Program-made: the position numbers and the translations under genes
Shown here: positions 1 through 10,437 of the stretch, piece by piece
How positions within the stretch are numbered: the first letter of the stretch is position 1
How the letters are laid out: the number at the start of each line of letters is the position of its first letter
NCBI GenBank assembly: GCA_902623255.1
Contig: CACNSY010000007.1
Span: forward strand, 1-64,000
Direction: 5' to 3'
Source of the DNA: an uncultured Alphaproteobacteria bacterium
GTDB taxonomy: Bacteria > Pseudomonadota > Alphaproteobacteria > HIMB59 > GCA-002718135
DNA length: 64,000 nt
Notes under the pieces: model-generated
What the model was told of the DNA's origin: nothing
The model's input: only the letters and a program-made list of their open reading frames with translations
Database searches by the model: none

Positions 1-463
1 AATTATTAGCTTTTAAAAAATCATTTAAAGTTTTAGTTTGCTCTAAATCACTAACATTCAAGCTACTACATAATAAATAAAGTTTTCTTATTTCAAATAA
101 CATTTTAAAAAAATTAAAAGAAAACACATTTCTAAAATTAGCAAAAAGAGAAAATATATTTTTGCCACTATATTCAATTTGAGGATCTTGATTTGAGACG
201 GCAAAAGACATATCAGAGTTTTTGCATTTCACATCAAGTAATTTAAAAAAATTTGTTAAATCTGGATAATTATTTTCATTGAATACAATAAACCCTGTAT
301 CGACTGGGATTGTCTTTGTTGATTCTTCAACATAAATAGTTCTTGTATGTCCGCCCAATCTATTATTTTTTTCAAATAAATAAACATCATATTTAGAAGA
401 CAAAAGGTAAGCTGCACTTATTCCTGAAATACCAGAACCAATAATTGCTATTTTTTCTCTCAC
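1..463 (-). CDS. COG2907-type FAD/NAD-binding oxidoreductase (amine oxidase-like), N-terminal part
   Basis: The gene is cut by the window edge; about 154 N-terminal residues are visible, read from a GTG start 1 bp after the photolyase stop codon. The protein opens with a Rossmann dinucleotide-binding motif (IAIIGSGISGISAAYLL), continues with an acidic FAD-contact residue (YLFEKNNRLGGHT) and then PVDTGFIVFNENNYP, which is characteristic of the COG2907 predicted NAD/FAD-binding proteins. In many proteobacteria this family sits with photolyase, DUF1365 and a cyclopropane-fatty-acid-synthase-like methyltransferase, and the tight coupling to the photolyase here fits that arrangement. The substrate is unknown. 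Family assignment is fairly secure; the rest of the operon lies outside the window. Confidence 0.8.
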   Translation of the reverse strand, partial: MREKIAIIGSGISGISAAYLLSSKYDVYLFEKNNRLGGHTRTIYVEESTKTIPVDTGFIVFNENNYPDLTNFFKLLDVKCKNSDMSFAVSNQDPQIEYSGKNIFSLFANFRNVFSFNFFKMLFEIRKLYLLCSSLNVSDLEQTKTLNDFLKANN

Positions 464-464
464 A

Positions 465-1886
465 TCAACTAATAGTTTTAAACGCTGATAGTGCTCTATT
501 TCTTGTTTCTTTTAAATCTACAATTGGTGCTGGATATGAATTACCAATCTCAAAATTATATTTCTTTTGATCCTCCATAGACATCTCCCAAGGATTATGA
601 ATATATTTTTTTGGAATATTATTCAACTCAGGAACAAATTCTTTTACATAATCACCATCTGGATCAAATTTTTGACCCTGCAATATTGGATTAAAAATTC
701 TAAAATATGGACTTGCATCTGCACCACAACCAGAGATCCATTGCCAACCTGCAGAATTAGACCCAACGTCAGCATCAACTAAGGTATCAAAAAACCACTC
801 TTCTCCATTTTTCCAGTGTAACAATAAATTTTTTGTTAGAAACGAGCCTACAATCATTCTTACTCTATTATGCATCCAGCCTGTTTTATATAGTTGTCTC
901 ATTCCAGCATCAACAATTGGAATACCAGTTTTACCATTATGCCAAAATGATAAATTTTTAGCATTTTTAATCCATGGAAATTTATTAAATTTACTTTGTA
1001 TAGGTTTATGAGTCATATCTGGGTAATGGAATAAAAGATTATAAGAAAAATCTCTCCAACCAAGTTCAGCGAGAAATTTTTTTTTATTTTCAGGATCAAT
1101 TTTTTTTTCAATATTTACGGTATGATAAACTTCTAAAGCAGAAATTTCTCCAAAATGAAGATAAGGTGATAATTTTGAAGTTAAATCTTTATCGGGTCTA
1201 TCTCTTCCAACTGAATAGTTATTTGCTTTTTGTGAAATATATTTTTTTAATTGTAATTTTGCATTACTTTCACCAGGTATCCAATATTTTTCAATTTTTT
1301 TGATCCATTGCTCTTTTTTGTTTGTTAAATTTAAATCTTGTATAGTTATTTCATTTTTAAATTTTGAATCGGCGTAGCTTATTTTTGTATTTTTAAATTT
1401 AATATCTTTTAGTTTTAGTAGTTCATCACAATGTCGCCAGTAAGGAGTAAATACTTTAAAAAAGGTTCCACTTTTATTTTTAATATTCCAAGGTTCATTT
1501 AAAAGATATCCATTGTGCGAGTCGCATTCTATTTTAGATGAAGTAACTATAGATTTAATTTTAGTATCTCTTTTAATTGAATATGGATCATATAGTCTAT
1601 TCCAGGATACATATTTAACATTTAAATTCTTTAATATTGAAGATATAATTTTCTCTGGATCACCAGCAAATATATTTAGTTTGCCATTATGTTTTTGTAT
1701 TGAGTCATATAAACTAATTAAGGATTTTTCTAACCACCATTTTGATGTGGATCCAATTCTTTGATTTAAATCAAAAATATAAATTGGAATTATCTGATCA
1801 ACTTTTTTTGAAAGTGATAATAAAGATGGATTTTCATGTAATCGCAAATCTTGTCTAAACCAATGAATTCCATAAGTGGCTGCCAT
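465..1886 (-). CDS. phrB: Deoxyribodipyrimidine photolyase (class I cryptochrome/photolyase family)
   Basis: Light-driven repair of cyclobutane pyrimidine dimers in DNA using reduced FAD. At 473 residues it has the normal class I length. The N-terminal antenna (alpha/beta) domain starts with IHWFRQDLRLHENPSL. The C-terminal FAD-binding domain shows the family blocks ELGWRDFSYNLLFHYP, GWMHNRVRMIVGSFL, VDADVGSNSAGWQW and SGCGADASPYFRIFNP; the Asn of DADVGSNSAGWQW is the flavin-contacting position expected in CPD photolyases rather than plant cryptochromes. It is followed 1 bp later by a COG2907 oxidoreductase, so the two are probably co-transcribed. A sunlit surface-water lifestyle would fit. 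A (6-4) photolyase or bacterial cryptochrome is less likely. Confidence 0.92.
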   Translation of the reverse strand: MAATYGIHWFRQDLRLHENPSLLSLSKKVDQIIPIYIFDLNQRIGSTSKWWLEKSLISLYDSIQKHNGKLNIFAGDPEKIISSILKNLNVKYVSWNRLYDPYSIKRDTKIKSIVTSSKIECDSHNGYLLNEPWNIKNKSGTFFKVFTPYWRHCDELLKLKDIKFKNTKISYADSKFKNEITIQDLNLTNKKEQWIKKIEKYWIPGESNAKLQLKKYISQKANNYSVGRDRPDKDLTSKLSPYLHFGEISALEVYHTVNIEKKIDPENKKKFLAELGWRDFSYNLLFHYPDMTHKPIQSKFNKFPWIKNAKNLSFWHNGKTGIPIVDAGMRQLYKTGWMHNRVRMIVGSFLTKNLLLHWKNGEEWFFDTLVDADVGSNSAGWQWISGCGADASPYFRIFNPILQGQKFDPDGDYVKEFVPELNNIPKKYIHNPWEMSMEDQKKYNFEIGNSYPAPIVDLKETRNRALSAFKTIS

Positions 1887-1932
1887 AAGTTTAAATTATG
1901 TTAATTTAGAATAAATTAAAGAGGTAAATCTA

Positions 1933-2127
1933 TTATTTGCTATGAGGAGGCATTTTTTTCTCTACGAACCAAACGTGTTTTTTTAACACTGGATCATATT
2001 TTTTCATTCGAAGCTTTTCAGCAACTTTCAATCCTTTTGTCGGTTTTCTTACAATATACTTAGTTCCTGTTTTTGGATTTTCTTCAGGTACTAGTTGTTT
2101 AAGAGCGAATGAAGTTTTTTTTGCCAT
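1933..2127 (-). CDS. rpmG: 50S ribosomal protein L33
   Basis: Small basic ribosomal protein of the large subunit, near the E site. The 64-residue product contains the L33 core: GTKYIVRKPTKG followed by LRMKKYDPVLKKHVWFVEKK, matching the family pattern of a T-x-Y-x-V-x-K strand and a KYDP...KHV block. No zinc-binding cysteines are present, so this is the zinc-free (C-minus) type. It is about ten residues longer than the usual 55, with an extra N-terminal stretch and a short PPHSK tail. It stands alone between the photolyase and TrhO genes, as rpmG often does. Confidence 0.88.
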   Translation of the reverse strand: MAKKTSFALKQLVPEENPKTGTKYIVRKPTKGLKVAEKLRMKKYDPVLKKHVWFVEKKMPPHSK

Positions 2128-2168
2128 GAGGTGTCTATACAGAATAATTAGATGAAATAAAGTATTAT

Positions 2169-3104
2169 TTATTCATAATCAGAAATTGACTGTTTAATAA
2201 AACGGTTAAAATTTCCTCTTTTTTTATCAAGTTTAATTTGTTTATTTCTTTCAAGTAAGTTTTTTTTCTTTTCTTCAGATGTTTTATCAAAACAATTATG
2301 ACAAGATACACCTGGTCTATAATATTTATTATAAGTATCTTTATTAGTAATAGGTAACCGACAAGCATGACAAAGTTTGTAAGTTCCATCTTTTAATTCA
2401 TTTTTCAAAGATACTCTTCCATCAAATACGAAACATTCACCATTCCACATTGAATCTTTTTTTGGAGTTTTTTCTAAATACTTTAGTATACCTCCATCTA
2501 ACTGAGCAACATTTTTAAAACCCTTCATCATCATATATGATGAAGCCTTTTCACACCTGATACCCCCAGTGCAAAACATTGCAATTTTTTTGTCTTTTGA
2601 CTTATTTAGTTTTTTTTGAACAAAAGATTTAAAGTCAGTGAAACTTTTAGTTTTTGGATTAATTGCCCCTTCAAAAGATCCTATTTTAACCTCAAATTCA
2701 TTTCTTACATCAATTACAATAGTGTCTTTTTCTTTAATTAGTTGATTCCATTCATTGTATTTAACTTTTTTTCCAGATATTTTTGTAGGATCAGCAAATT
2801 TGGTTCTGAGTGTGACTATTTCATTTTTATTTCTAATTTTAAGTTTTTGAAAAGGCATATATTTATATTTTGATCGTTTAAGATTAAGTTTCTCAAAACT
2901 AAAATTTTCAAGATATAGAATGAAAGAATTTATGTTTTTTTCTAAGCCAGCTATTGTTCCATTAATGCCTTCATCAGCAATCAATATTGTACCCTTTATT
3001 TTATTAAATTTGCAAAAATCTTTAAGTTTAGTAATGATATCATTTTTATCTTTAATTATTTTGAATTGATAAAAAGTAATTATAGTAAAGTACTTGTTGT
3101 TCAT
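2169..3104 (-). CDS. trhO: tRNA uridine(34) hydroxylase, rhodanese family (YceA/TrhO)
   Basis: Oxygen-dependent hydroxylation of uridine 34 in a subset of tRNAs, the first step to (m)cmo5U-type wobble modifications. The 311-residue product has the N-terminal acylphosphatase-like domain with ILIADEGINGTIAG, then a rhodanese domain (VIDVRNEFEVKIGSFEGA) carrying the active-site loop CTGGIRCEKAS with the catalytic cysteine. The C-terminal tail has two CxxC pairs (CHACRLPIT and CHNCFD) as in other TrhO proteins. It is divergent from the metF-like gene with only 33 bp between the starts, so the two promoters must be packed together or overlap. Confidence 0.9.
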   Translation of the reverse strand: MNNKYFTIITFYQFKIIKDKNDIITKLKDFCKFNKIKGTILIADEGINGTIAGLEKNINSFILYLENFSFEKLNLKRSKYKYMPFQKLKIRNKNEIVTLRTKFADPTKISGKKVKYNEWNQLIKEKDTIVIDVRNEFEVKIGSFEGAINPKTKSFTDFKSFVQKKLNKSKDKKIAMFCTGGIRCEKASSYMMMKGFKNVAQLDGGILKYLEKTPKKDSMWNGECFVFDGRVSLKNELKDGTYKLCHACRLPITNKDTYNKYYRPGVSCHNCFDKTSEEKKKNLLERNKQIKLDKKRGNFNRFIKQSISDYE

Positions 3105-3137
3105 TTATCTAATTAATATAAAAAACTTTAAAAATTT

Positions 3138-4031
3138 ATGTCTAAAGAAACCATTAATATTGTTAAAAAGTTTCTCAATAGTTATTCTATAGAAACAACT
3201 CCAAATGTTTACGAAAAATATGGAAACTTTTCTGAATTTCTTAATAAAAATCATGACGTTTATATAACTTATTTACCAGATGAAAATTCAAAAAATGTTA
3301 TTAGAACGGCAAAAAAATTAAAATTAGAAGGTTATGATGTTATACCTCATTTGCCTGCGAGAACTATTGTAAATAAAAATGACTTAGAAAAATATATTGG
3401 TGAACTTGCAAATGAATCTGGGTGTTCAAAAATGTTAATTATTGGTGGTGGTGGAAATCAAGCTGGCGAAATCTCTTCCTCAATTGATGTTTTAAAAACA
3501 GATTTTCTTTCAAAATATAATTATCAATTTGTAGGTGTGGCTGGACATCCCGAAGGAAGCCCAGATATTTCAAATGAAAATTTAGATTTAGCAATTAAAC
3601 AGAAGAATGATTTTGCAAAAAATGTTGATTTTAAAATGTATTTAGCAACACAATTTTTTTTCGAAGCTAAATCTTTAATCGACTGGGAAAAACACTTAGT
3701 AAAAATTGGAAATAAATTACCAATCCACGCTGGAATACCAGGTCCTGCCTCTATTAAAACATTAGTAAATTATGCAAGGTCTTGCGGTATTGGAAATTCT
3801 TTAAGATTTATTACAAAACAAGCTTTTAACTTAACTAAACTTGCAACATTGAGCACTCCTGACAAATTAATTTATGATCTTGCTGAACATAGCCAAATAA
3901 ACAAAGACTCTAAACTTGAAAAAATACACTTCTATGCGTTTGGTGGTATGAAAAAAACATCAGAGTGGTTAAATCAATTTAATAACTCAGATTTTTCTTA
4001 TAATAATAAACAGAAATTCGAGTTAAATTAG
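3138..4031 (+). CDS. metF: Methylenetetrahydrofolate reductase-like protein (MetF family)
   Basis: Interconverts 5,10-methylene-THF and 5-methyl-THF. The 297-residue product is a TIM-barrel MetF: GHPEGSPDIS corresponds to the conserved G-Y-P-E-x-H region, ATQFFFEAKSLIDW to the T-Q-x-x-F-D strand, and PIHAGIPGPASIK to the PGI(M/P) loop. The C-terminal HFYAFGGMKKTSEWLN is like the FYTLNR...T end. It stands 93 bp upstream of formate-THF ligase and the sarcosine oxidase genes, so in this organism it may run in the oxidative direction, feeding methyl groups from methyl-THF-forming demethylases into the oxidative C1 branch. That direction is inference from neighbours. The sequence is rather divergent from enteric MetF, so a specialised MetF-like clade is possible. 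Confidence 0.8.
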   Translation: MSKETINIVKKFLNSYSIETTPNVYEKYGNFSEFLNKNHDVYITYLPDENSKNVIRTAKKLKLEGYDVIPHLPARTIVNKNDLEKYIGELANESGCSKMLIIGGGGNQAGEISSSIDVLKTDFLSKYNYQFVGVAGHPEGSPDISNENLDLAIKQKNDFAKNVDFKMYLATQFFFEAKSLIDWEKHLVKIGNKLPIHAGIPGPASIKTLVNYARSCGIGNSLRFITKQAFNLTKLATLSTPDKLIYDLAEHSQINKDSKLEKIHFYAFGGMKKTSEWLNQFNNSDFSYNNKQKFELN

Positions 4032-4124
4032 CTTCTTCACAATTTTTTTATCTTTTAATGAAACAAAAGTTGTTTGATATTTAAGTTAATTTATAGATTA
4101 AGAATCTAATAATTAAGGAGTCTC

Positions 4125-5798
4125 ATGTCAGATATTGAAATAGCAAGGAAAGCTAAAATGAAGCCTATTAGTGAAATTCTAAAAGGGCTTGATGTACCAG
4201 ACACACCTGAAGCCTTCAGTCCTATGGGTCGTCATATAGCAAAAATAAACTTGGAGTACATAGAGTCACTTAATAAAAATAAAGATGGTAAACTTGTTCT
4301 AGTCTCAGCAATAACTCCAACACCAGCAGGGGAAGGTAAAACAACAACTTCTGTTGGATTAAGTGATGGTCTTAATAAACTAGGAAAGAAATCAATAGTT
4401 TGTTTAAGAGAGCCGAGTCTTGGGCCATCATTCGGTATGAAAGGTGGTGCAGCTGGTGGAGGCTATGCTCAAGTAGTACCAATGGAGCAAATTAATTTAC
4501 ATTTTACTGGAGATTTTCATGCAATTACATCCGCTCATAATTTACTTTCTGCATTAATTGATAATCATATCTACTGGGGAAATAAATTAAATATTGATGT
4601 TAGAAGGGTTGTTTGGAAAAGAGTAATGGATATGAATGATAGATCACTTAGATCTATTGTTGTTGATTTAGGAGGAGTTGCAAATGGATATCCTAGACAA
4701 GATGGTTTTGATATTACTGTTGCATCGGAGATAATGGCAATTTTCTGCTTAGCAAAAGATTTAAAAGATCTTGAAGAGAGAATTGGAAATATAACTATTG
4801 CTTATACACGAGACAAAAAAGCTATTTATGCAAAAGATTTAAAGGCACAAGGTCCAATGACAGTATTATTAAAAGATGCCATTAGGCCCAACATAACACA
4901 AACGTTAGAAAATAATCCTGCTATAATTCATGGTGGACCATTTGCAAATATTGCTCATGGTTGCAATTCTGTAATTGCAACTAAAGCTAGTTTAAAATTA
5001 AGTGATTACGTTGTAACTGAAGCAGGCTTTGGGGCTGATCTAGGAGCAGAAAAATTCCTTGATATAAAATGTAGAAAATCAAATTTAAAACCTGATTGTG
5101 TGGTTTTGGTAGCTACAATTAGAGCACTAAAAATGCATGGCGATGTTTCCAAAGAAGATTTAAAAAATGAAAATGTAAATGCTCTTAAAAAAGGTTTAGT
5201 AAATCTAGAAAGACATATTAATAATGTTAGAAAATTTGGATTACCAGTAACTGTTGCTATTAATCATTTTGTCACTGATTCTAAAGCTGAAGTTGAAGCC
5301 GTTCTAAGTTTTTGTACAACTCAAGGAGTCAAGGCTTCTATGTGTACTCACTGGTCCGATGGTGGAGATGGTGCAACTGAATTAGCTCAAAATGTAATAG
5401 ATATTTGTGAAGAAAATAAAAATACATTTAAATTTTTATATGAAGATAATTTAACTCTATTCAAAAAAATAGAAAAAATTGCACAAGAGATTTATCACGC
5501 AAGTGAAGTTGTGGCAGACACTAAAGTACGTCAACAATTGAAGGATTTTGAAAATAAAGGATTTGGCAAATTACCTGTTTGCATTGCAAAGACTCAATAT
5601 AGTTTTTCAACTGACCCTAATTTAAAAGGTGCCCCTACTGGCCACGTTTTACCTATTAGAGAGGTAAGATTGTCATCAGGAGCAGAATTTATAGTAGTTG
5701 TTTGCGGTGATATTATGACCATGCCGGGTCTACCAAGTGTTCCTGCGGCAAATTCGATAAAGCTAAATGACCATGGAGAAATTGAAGGTCTTTTTTAA
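4125..5798 (+). CDS. fhs: Formate--tetrahydrofolate ligase
   Basis: ATP-dependent interconversion of formate plus THF and 10-formyl-THF; reversal yields ATP and formate from oxidised C1 units. The 557-residue length is that of the family. Visible signatures are the P-loop [36 protein letters not shown], the folate-site region [18 protein letters not shown] and the C-terminal [15 protein letters not shown] strong ribosome binding site (AAGGAG) precedes the ATG. The gene ends 20 bp before soxB in the same direction, so Fhs is likely made together with sarcosine oxidase, which generates methylene-THF. No folD or mtdA is seen in the window, so the step between methylene- and formyl-THF must be encoded elsewhere. 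Confidence 0.96.
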   Translation: MSDIEIARKAKMKPISEILKGLDVPDTPEAFSPMGRHIAKINLEYIESLNKNKDGKLVLVSAITPTPAGEGKTTTSVGLSDGLNKLGKKSIVCLREPSLGPSFGMKGGAAGGGYAQVVPMEQINLHFTGDFHAITSAHNLLSALIDNHIYWGNKLNIDVRRVVWKRVMDMNDRSLRSIVVDLGGVANGYPRQDGFDITVASEIMAIFCLAKDLKDLEERIGNITIAYTRDKKAIYAKDLKAQGPMTVLLKDAIRPNITQTLENNPAIIHGGPFANIAHGCNSVIATKASLKLSDYVVTEAGFGADLGAEKFLDIKCRKSNLKPDCVVLVATIRALKMHGDVSKEDLKNENVNALKKGLVNLERHINNVRKFGLPVTVAINHFVTDSKAEVEAVLSFCTTQGVKASMCTHWSDGGDGATELAQNVIDICEENKNTFKFLYEDNLTLFKKIEKIAQEIYHASEVVADTKVRQQLKDFENKGFGKLPVCIAKTQYSFSTDPNLKGAPTGHVLPIREVRLSSGAEFIVVVCGDIMTMPGLPSVPAANSIKLNDHGEIEGLF

Positions 5799-5818
5799 AA
5801 CTGCTATAAAGAGTTATA

Positions 5819-7078
5819 ATGTTTAATAATAATAAATACTCATTTCTTTCTATTGCTAGAAACGCTTTAAATCATCATGAGAATTGGCAAAAGACATGGA
5901 ATAGTCCTGAACCAAAAAAAAGTTATGATGCAATAATAGTTGGTGGTGGTGGACACGGTTTAACTACTGCTTACTATTTAGCAAAAAACCATGGAATTAA
6001 TAATATTGCAGTTATTGAAAAAGGTTGGATAGGCGGAGGGAATACAGGGCGAAATACCACTATAATTAGATCAAACTATTTATGGGATCAAAGTGCAGCT
6101 TTATACGAGCATGCATTAAAACTTTGGGAAAATATGTCTCAAGAATTAAATTACAACGTAATGTTTTCACAAAGAGGAGTTTTGAATGTTGCTCACAATC
6201 TTCATGATGTAAGAGAATTAAAAAGACGGTGGCATGCAAACAGACTAAATGATATTGATTGTGAATGGCTTGATACAAAGAAAGTTAAAGAATTTTGTCC
6301 AATAATAAATACTTCACCAAACATTAGATATCCTGTTTTAGGAGCAACACTACAAAGAAGAGCAGGAACTGCGAGACATGATGCTGTTGCATGGGGTTAT
6401 GCAAGAGGAGCTGATGAGATGGGGGTTGATATAATTCAAAATTGTGAAGTAACTGGTATTAATGTAAAAAATGGAAATGTAACTGGTATTGAGACAACAA
6501 AAGGAACTATTAATTCAAATAAGATTGGAATAGCTGCTGCAGGTCATACCAGTGTTATTGCCAATATGGCTGGAATTAAATTACCTTTAGAGAGTAAGCC
6601 ATTGCAAGCTCTAGTTTCAGAACCAGTAAAACCAGTTATTGATACTGTAGTAATGTCCAATACAATTCATGCGTATGTATCTCAATCAGATAAAGGAGAA
6701 TTAGTTATTGGTGCTGGAACAGATGGATATATATCATATACTCAAAGAGGTGGCTTTAACATTGTTGAAGATACTTTAATGGCGATCGTTGAATTGTTTC
6801 CAATATTTTCTAGAATGAAAATGCTTCGTCATTGGGGAGGGATTGTAGATATATGTCCTGATGCAAGCCCCATTATCAGTAAAACTCATATAAACGGACT
6901 ATATTTTAATTGTGGTTGGGGAACAGGTGGTTTCAAAGCAACACCAGGTTCTGGTTGGGTATTTGCTCACACTATAGCTAATGATCAAGCCCATGAATTA
7001 AATGCTCCTTTTACAATAAATAGATTTTCTAGCGGTGAATTAGTTGATGAACATGGTGCAGCTGCCGTAGCACATTAA
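5819..7078 (+). CDS. soxB: Sarcosine oxidase, beta subunit
   Basis: Flavin subunit of heterotetrameric sarcosine oxidase, which demethylates sarcosine to glycine. The 419-residue product has the FAD motif [19 protein letters not shown], the segment [16 protein letters not shown], and [15 protein letters not shown], which contains the His that in characterised enzymes carries covalent FMN. The C-terminus has the DAO-family [20 protein letters not shown]. It starts the compact B-D-A-G order typical of sox operons, with soxD only 3 bp downstream. Length and motifs are normal; the substrate assignment follows from the full four-subunit set. Confidence 0.95.
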   Translation: MFNNNKYSFLSIARNALNHHENWQKTWNSPEPKKSYDAIIVGGGGHGLTTAYYLAKNHGINNIAVIEKGWIGGGNTGRNTTIIRSNYLWDQSAALYEHALKLWENMSQELNYNVMFSQRGVLNVAHNLHDVRELKRRWHANRLNDIDCEWLDTKKVKEFCPIINTSPNIRYPVLGATLQRRAGTARHDAVAWGYARGADEMGVDIIQNCEVTGINVKNGNVTGIETTKGTINSNKIGIAAAGHTSVIANMAGIKLPLESKPLQALVSEPVKPVIDTVVMSNTIHAYVSQSDKGELVIGAGTDGYISYTQRGGFNIVEDTLMAIVELFPIFSRMKMLRHWGGIVDICPDASPIISKTHINGLYFNCGWGTGGFKATPGSGWVFAHTIANDQAHELNAPFTINRFSSGELVDEHGAAAVAH

Positions 7079-7081
7079 ATC

Positions 7082-7438
7082 ATGTTTATAATAAATTGCC
7101 CATACTGTGGAGAAAGAGATCAAGCTGAATTTTCTTGTGGAGGTGAGGCTCATATTGCAAGACCAAAAAATCCTCCTGAACTCTCTGATGATCAATGGGC
7201 AGAATATTTATTCTTGCGAAAGAACGAAAAAGGTATTCATTATGAAAGATGGAACCATGAATATGGATGCAGACAATGGTTTAATTTAGCAAGAAATACA
7301 TCAACCGATGAAATTCTAGCAGTATATAAGATGGGAGAAGCTCCTCCTAAATTAAAAGCAAATACTCCAGCTACTCCTTCAGGTGAGCCAAGTATTGGAT
7401 CAGGTAATTTATCAACATCAAAAAAAGATAGATTTTAA
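7082..7438 (+). CDS. soxD: Sarcosine oxidase, delta subunit
   Basis: Small zinc-binding subunit of heterotetrameric sarcosine oxidase. The 118-residue product begins with INCPYCGERDQAEFSCGGEA, giving the CPxCG zinc ligands near the N-terminus, and has HEYGCRQWFNLARNT with the later Cys before the C-terminal tail. These are the expected zinc ligands and the family hallmark. It sits between soxB and soxA with gaps of 3 and 8 bp. The last 30 residues are a low-complexity Pro/Ser/Thr tail, somewhat longer than usual. Confidence 0.95.
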   Translation: MFIINCPYCGERDQAEFSCGGEAHIARPKNPPELSDDQWAEYLFLRKNEKGIHYERWNHEYGCRQWFNLARNTSTDEILAVYKMGEAPPKLKANTPATPSGEPSIGSGNLSTSKKDRF

Positions 7439-7446
7439 AAATAAAG

Positions 7447-10437
7447 ATGCGATACAAAAATAATAAAAATCTCGAAAATAATAAGTCTGTTAGGTTTTAT
7501 TTTGATAATAAAGAATATTTTGGATTTGAAGGTGACACCCTAGCTTCAGCACTTCTTGCAAATGATGTTCACTTAGTAGGAAGAAGTTTTAAATATCATC
7601 GACCGCGGGGTATTTATACCGCAGGTAGTGAAGAACCTAATGGAATAGTTCAGCTTGAGACTAAAGAATACACCGAACCTAATAGAAGAGTGACTGAAGT
7701 CCAGATATATGATGGGTTAAAAGCTTTTAGTCAAAATAATTGGCCGTCAGTGAAATTTGATGCAGGTGCTATAAATGATTTATTATCACCATTTTTTCCT
7801 GCAGGGTTTTATTACAAGACCTTTATGTGGCCACCAAAGTTTTGGAAGGCATATGAGTTTTTTATAAGACATGCTGCAGGACTCGGTAAATCTCCAAAAA
7901 AAGATGATCCCCACAAATACGAACATTTTCATTATCATTGTGATGTTCTAGTTGTTGGAGCAGGAGTGAGTGGATTAATTTCAGCAGAAATTGCAGCAAA
8001 TAATAATTATAAAGTATTACTTATTGAGCAAGAAGATGATCTCGGAGGTGAAATTTTATCTACAAGAAATCAAGATATTAAAATAGATAACTTGCCAATT
8101 AATGAATGGAAAAATAAAATCGTTGATAAACTTTCTAAAAATTCAAATATAAAAATAGTAAAAAATACAACTTGTTTTGCTTATTTAAATTATAATTTAT
8201 TATTAGCTGTCCAAGAAATTGATCCAGAAAAAGGATTATATAAAAAAAATGATATTAAAGAAAGAATTTGGAAAATTAGATCAAAGAAAGTTATTTTAGC
8301 AACAGGCACAATAGAAAGACCAATAATTTTTAACAATAATGATAGGCCTGGTATTATGCTTTCTAACAGTGCAAAAAAATACTTAAATAAGTATGGAGTT
8401 TCACCTGGAAAAAATTTAGTTTTTTTTACAAACAATGATAGTGCCTATGAAACTGCAATAGATTTTTTTGAACAAGGTATAAAAGTAGAGGCTATTGTCG
8501 ATACAAGAGATGGTAGTGATGGATATTACCCTAAAAAAGCAAATAAATTAGGTATTACTATACTAAAAGGTTATGAAATTAGTGATACTGTTGGAAGATT
8601 AAAAATTAGAGAAGTTAAATTAAGAAAAATAAAAACTGAAAACAATAATGAAAAATCTTCTATTAATATTAAATGCGATCTTTTAGCAATTGCTGGTGGT
8701 TGGACTCCTACTGTTCATTTATTTACTCAATCAAAAGGAAAACTCAAATTTAGAGATGTAGATGGAAGTTTTATTCCTAATGAAGTTTATCAAGATACAC
8801 TGTGTGTTGGTAGTTGCAATGGTGATTATAATTTAAATGAAATATTAATAAAAACTGAAGAAGATACATATAAATATTTAAATAATAATCAGCAAAATGA
8901 ACTTGGTGAAGTAAATTACAAATCAGATAATGTGAAGCATGGCAAACACGAAAATATTTGGATTACATCAAAGAACAGTATCTCAAGAACAAAAATGTTT
9001 GTAGATTTTCAAAACGATGTAACAGCAAAAGATATTAAACTAGCTTTAAAAGAGGGTTTTCAATCCATTGAACATGTCAAACGATATACAACTACAGGAA
9101 TGGCAACTGATCAAGGCAAGACCAGTAATGTTAATGCACTTGGAATAATATCAGAATTAACAAATACTGAAATCTCTGAATTAGGTACAACAACATTTCG
9201 TTTACCCTATAAACCAGTAACATTTGGAGCAATTGCTGGGCGTCATGTTAAAGAATTTTTTGATTTGGAGAGAACAAGCCCAATGCATCAATGGCATATT
9301 GATAATAAAGCTTTATTTGAGGACGTAGGCCAATGGAAAAGAGCCTGGTATTATCCTCAAAAGAATGAAAGTTTTCAATCTGCTTTAAATAGAGAGGTAA
9401 AAGCAACTAGAGATAGTCTAGGAATATTAGATGCATCAACTCTTGGTAAAATAGATATTAAAGGTAGAGATGTAAGTGAATTTTTAAATAGAGTTTACAC
9501 AAATTCATGGTCAAAATTAGAAATTGGAAAATGTCGATATGGTGTAATGTTAGGTGACGATGGAATGGTTATTGATGATGGTGTAACAACTAGATTAGAT
9601 GAGTATCACTATCTTATGTCAACAACTACAGGAAATGCGGCATCAGTAATGTCAAAATTAGAAGATTGGTTACAAACAGAATGGCCAGAATTAGAAGTAT
9701 ATTTAACATCAGTGACAGAAAACTATGGAACGATAAGCTTAAATGGTCCAAATTCAAAAAAATTAATGCAAAAATTAGTTCCAGATTTTGATTTTTCAAA
9801 AGAAAATTTTCCTCATATGAGTTTTAAGAATATTAATATTTATGGAATAAAGTGTAGAGTCATGCGTATAAGTTTTACTGGGGAGATGTGTTACGAAATA
9901 AATGTTCCATCTGGGTATGCTAAAAATCTTTGGGAATTTTGTATAGATAAAGGTAAAGAATTTAATATTACTCCGTATGGAACTGAAGCGATGCATGTAC
10001 TTCGTGCTGAAAAAGGCTTTATCATTGTTGGTCAAGAAACAGATGGATCAGTGACACCAGTAGATCTGGATATGGACTGGATCGTTAGTAAGAAGAAATA
10101 TGATTTTATTGGTAAAAGAGCGTTATATAGAAGTGATACTATTAAAAAAGATAGGAAACAATTGGTTGGATTAAAAACTAAAGATCCAAATAAGGTTCTT
10201 GAAGAAGGATCTCAATTGGTTGAAGAAATAACTGCCCTACCTATGAAAATGGTTGGTCACGTGACCTCTAGTTACTATTCACCTAATTTAAAAAGCTCTT
10301 TTGCTTTAGCTTTAATCAAAGGTGGTCTTGAAAAAAAAGGAAGTGTTTTAATTGCTCCAATGGAAAATGAAAATATTGAAGTAGAAATAACTAGTCCAAT
10401 ATTTATTGATCCTGAGAATCAAAGGGTTAATCAATGA
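7447..10437 (+). CDS. soxA: Sarcosine oxidase, alpha subunit
   Basis: Largest subunit of heterotetrameric sarcosine oxidase; binds NAD and THF and passes the methyl carbon to folate as 5,10-methylene-THF. The 996 residues comprise an N-terminal Fer2-like domain without Fe-S cysteines (EGDTLASALLANDVHLVGRS, then KYHRPRGIYTAGSEEPN), a dinucleotide-binding domain (VLVVGAGVSGLISAEIAANN), a second binding segment (ILATGTIERPIIFNNNDRPG) and a C-terminal GcvT/DmdA-like folate domain from about residue 600 (GILDASTLGKIDIKG, PYGTEAMHVLRAEKGF). Length is normal for the family. It overlaps soxG by 4 bp (ATGA). Confidence 0.95.
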   Translation: MRYKNNKNLENNKSVRFYFDNKEYFGFEGDTLASALLANDVHLVGRSFKYHRPRGIYTAGSEEPNGIVQLETKEYTEPNRRVTEVQIYDGLKAFSQNNWPSVKFDAGAINDLLSPFFPAGFYYKTFMWPPKFWKAYEFFIRHAAGLGKSPKKDDPHKYEHFHYHCDVLVVGAGVSGLISAEIAANNNYKVLLIEQEDDLGGEILSTRNQDIKIDNLPINEWKNKIVDKLSKNSNIKIVKNTTCFAYLNYNLLLAVQEIDPEKGLYKKNDIKERIWKIRSKKVILATGTIERPIIFNNNDRPGIMLSNSAKKYLNKYGVSPGKNLVFFTNNDSAYETAIDFFEQGIKVEAIVDTRDGSDGYYPKKANKLGITILKGYEISDTVGRLKIREVKLRKIKTENNNEKSSINIKCDLLAIAGGWTPTVHLFTQSKGKLKFRDVDGSFIPNEVYQDTLCVGSCNGDYNLNEILIKTEEDTYKYLNNNQQNELGEVNYKSDNVKHGKHENIWITSKNSISRTKMFVDFQNDVTAKDIKLALKEGFQSIEHVKRYTTTGMATDQGKTSNVNALGIISELTNTEISELGTTTFRLPYKPVTFGAIAGRHVKEFFDLERTSPMHQWHIDNKALFEDVGQWKRAWYYPQKNESFQSALNREVKATRDSLGILDASTLGKIDIKGRDVSEFLNRVYTNSWSKLEIGKCRYGVMLGDDGMVIDDGVTTRLDEYHYLMSTTTGNAASVMSKLEDWLQTEWPELEVYLTSVTENYGTISLNGPNSKKLMQKLVPDFDFSKENFPHMSFKNINIYGIKCRVMRISFTGEMCYEINVPSGYAKNLWEFCIDKGKEFNITPYGTEAMHVLRAEKGFIIVGQETDGSVTPVDLDMDWIVSKKKYDFIGKRALYRSDTIKKDRKQLVGLKTKDPNKVLEEGSQLVEEITALPMKMVGHVTSSYYSPNLKSSFALALIKGGLEKKGSVLIAPMENENIEVEITSPIFIDPENQRVNQ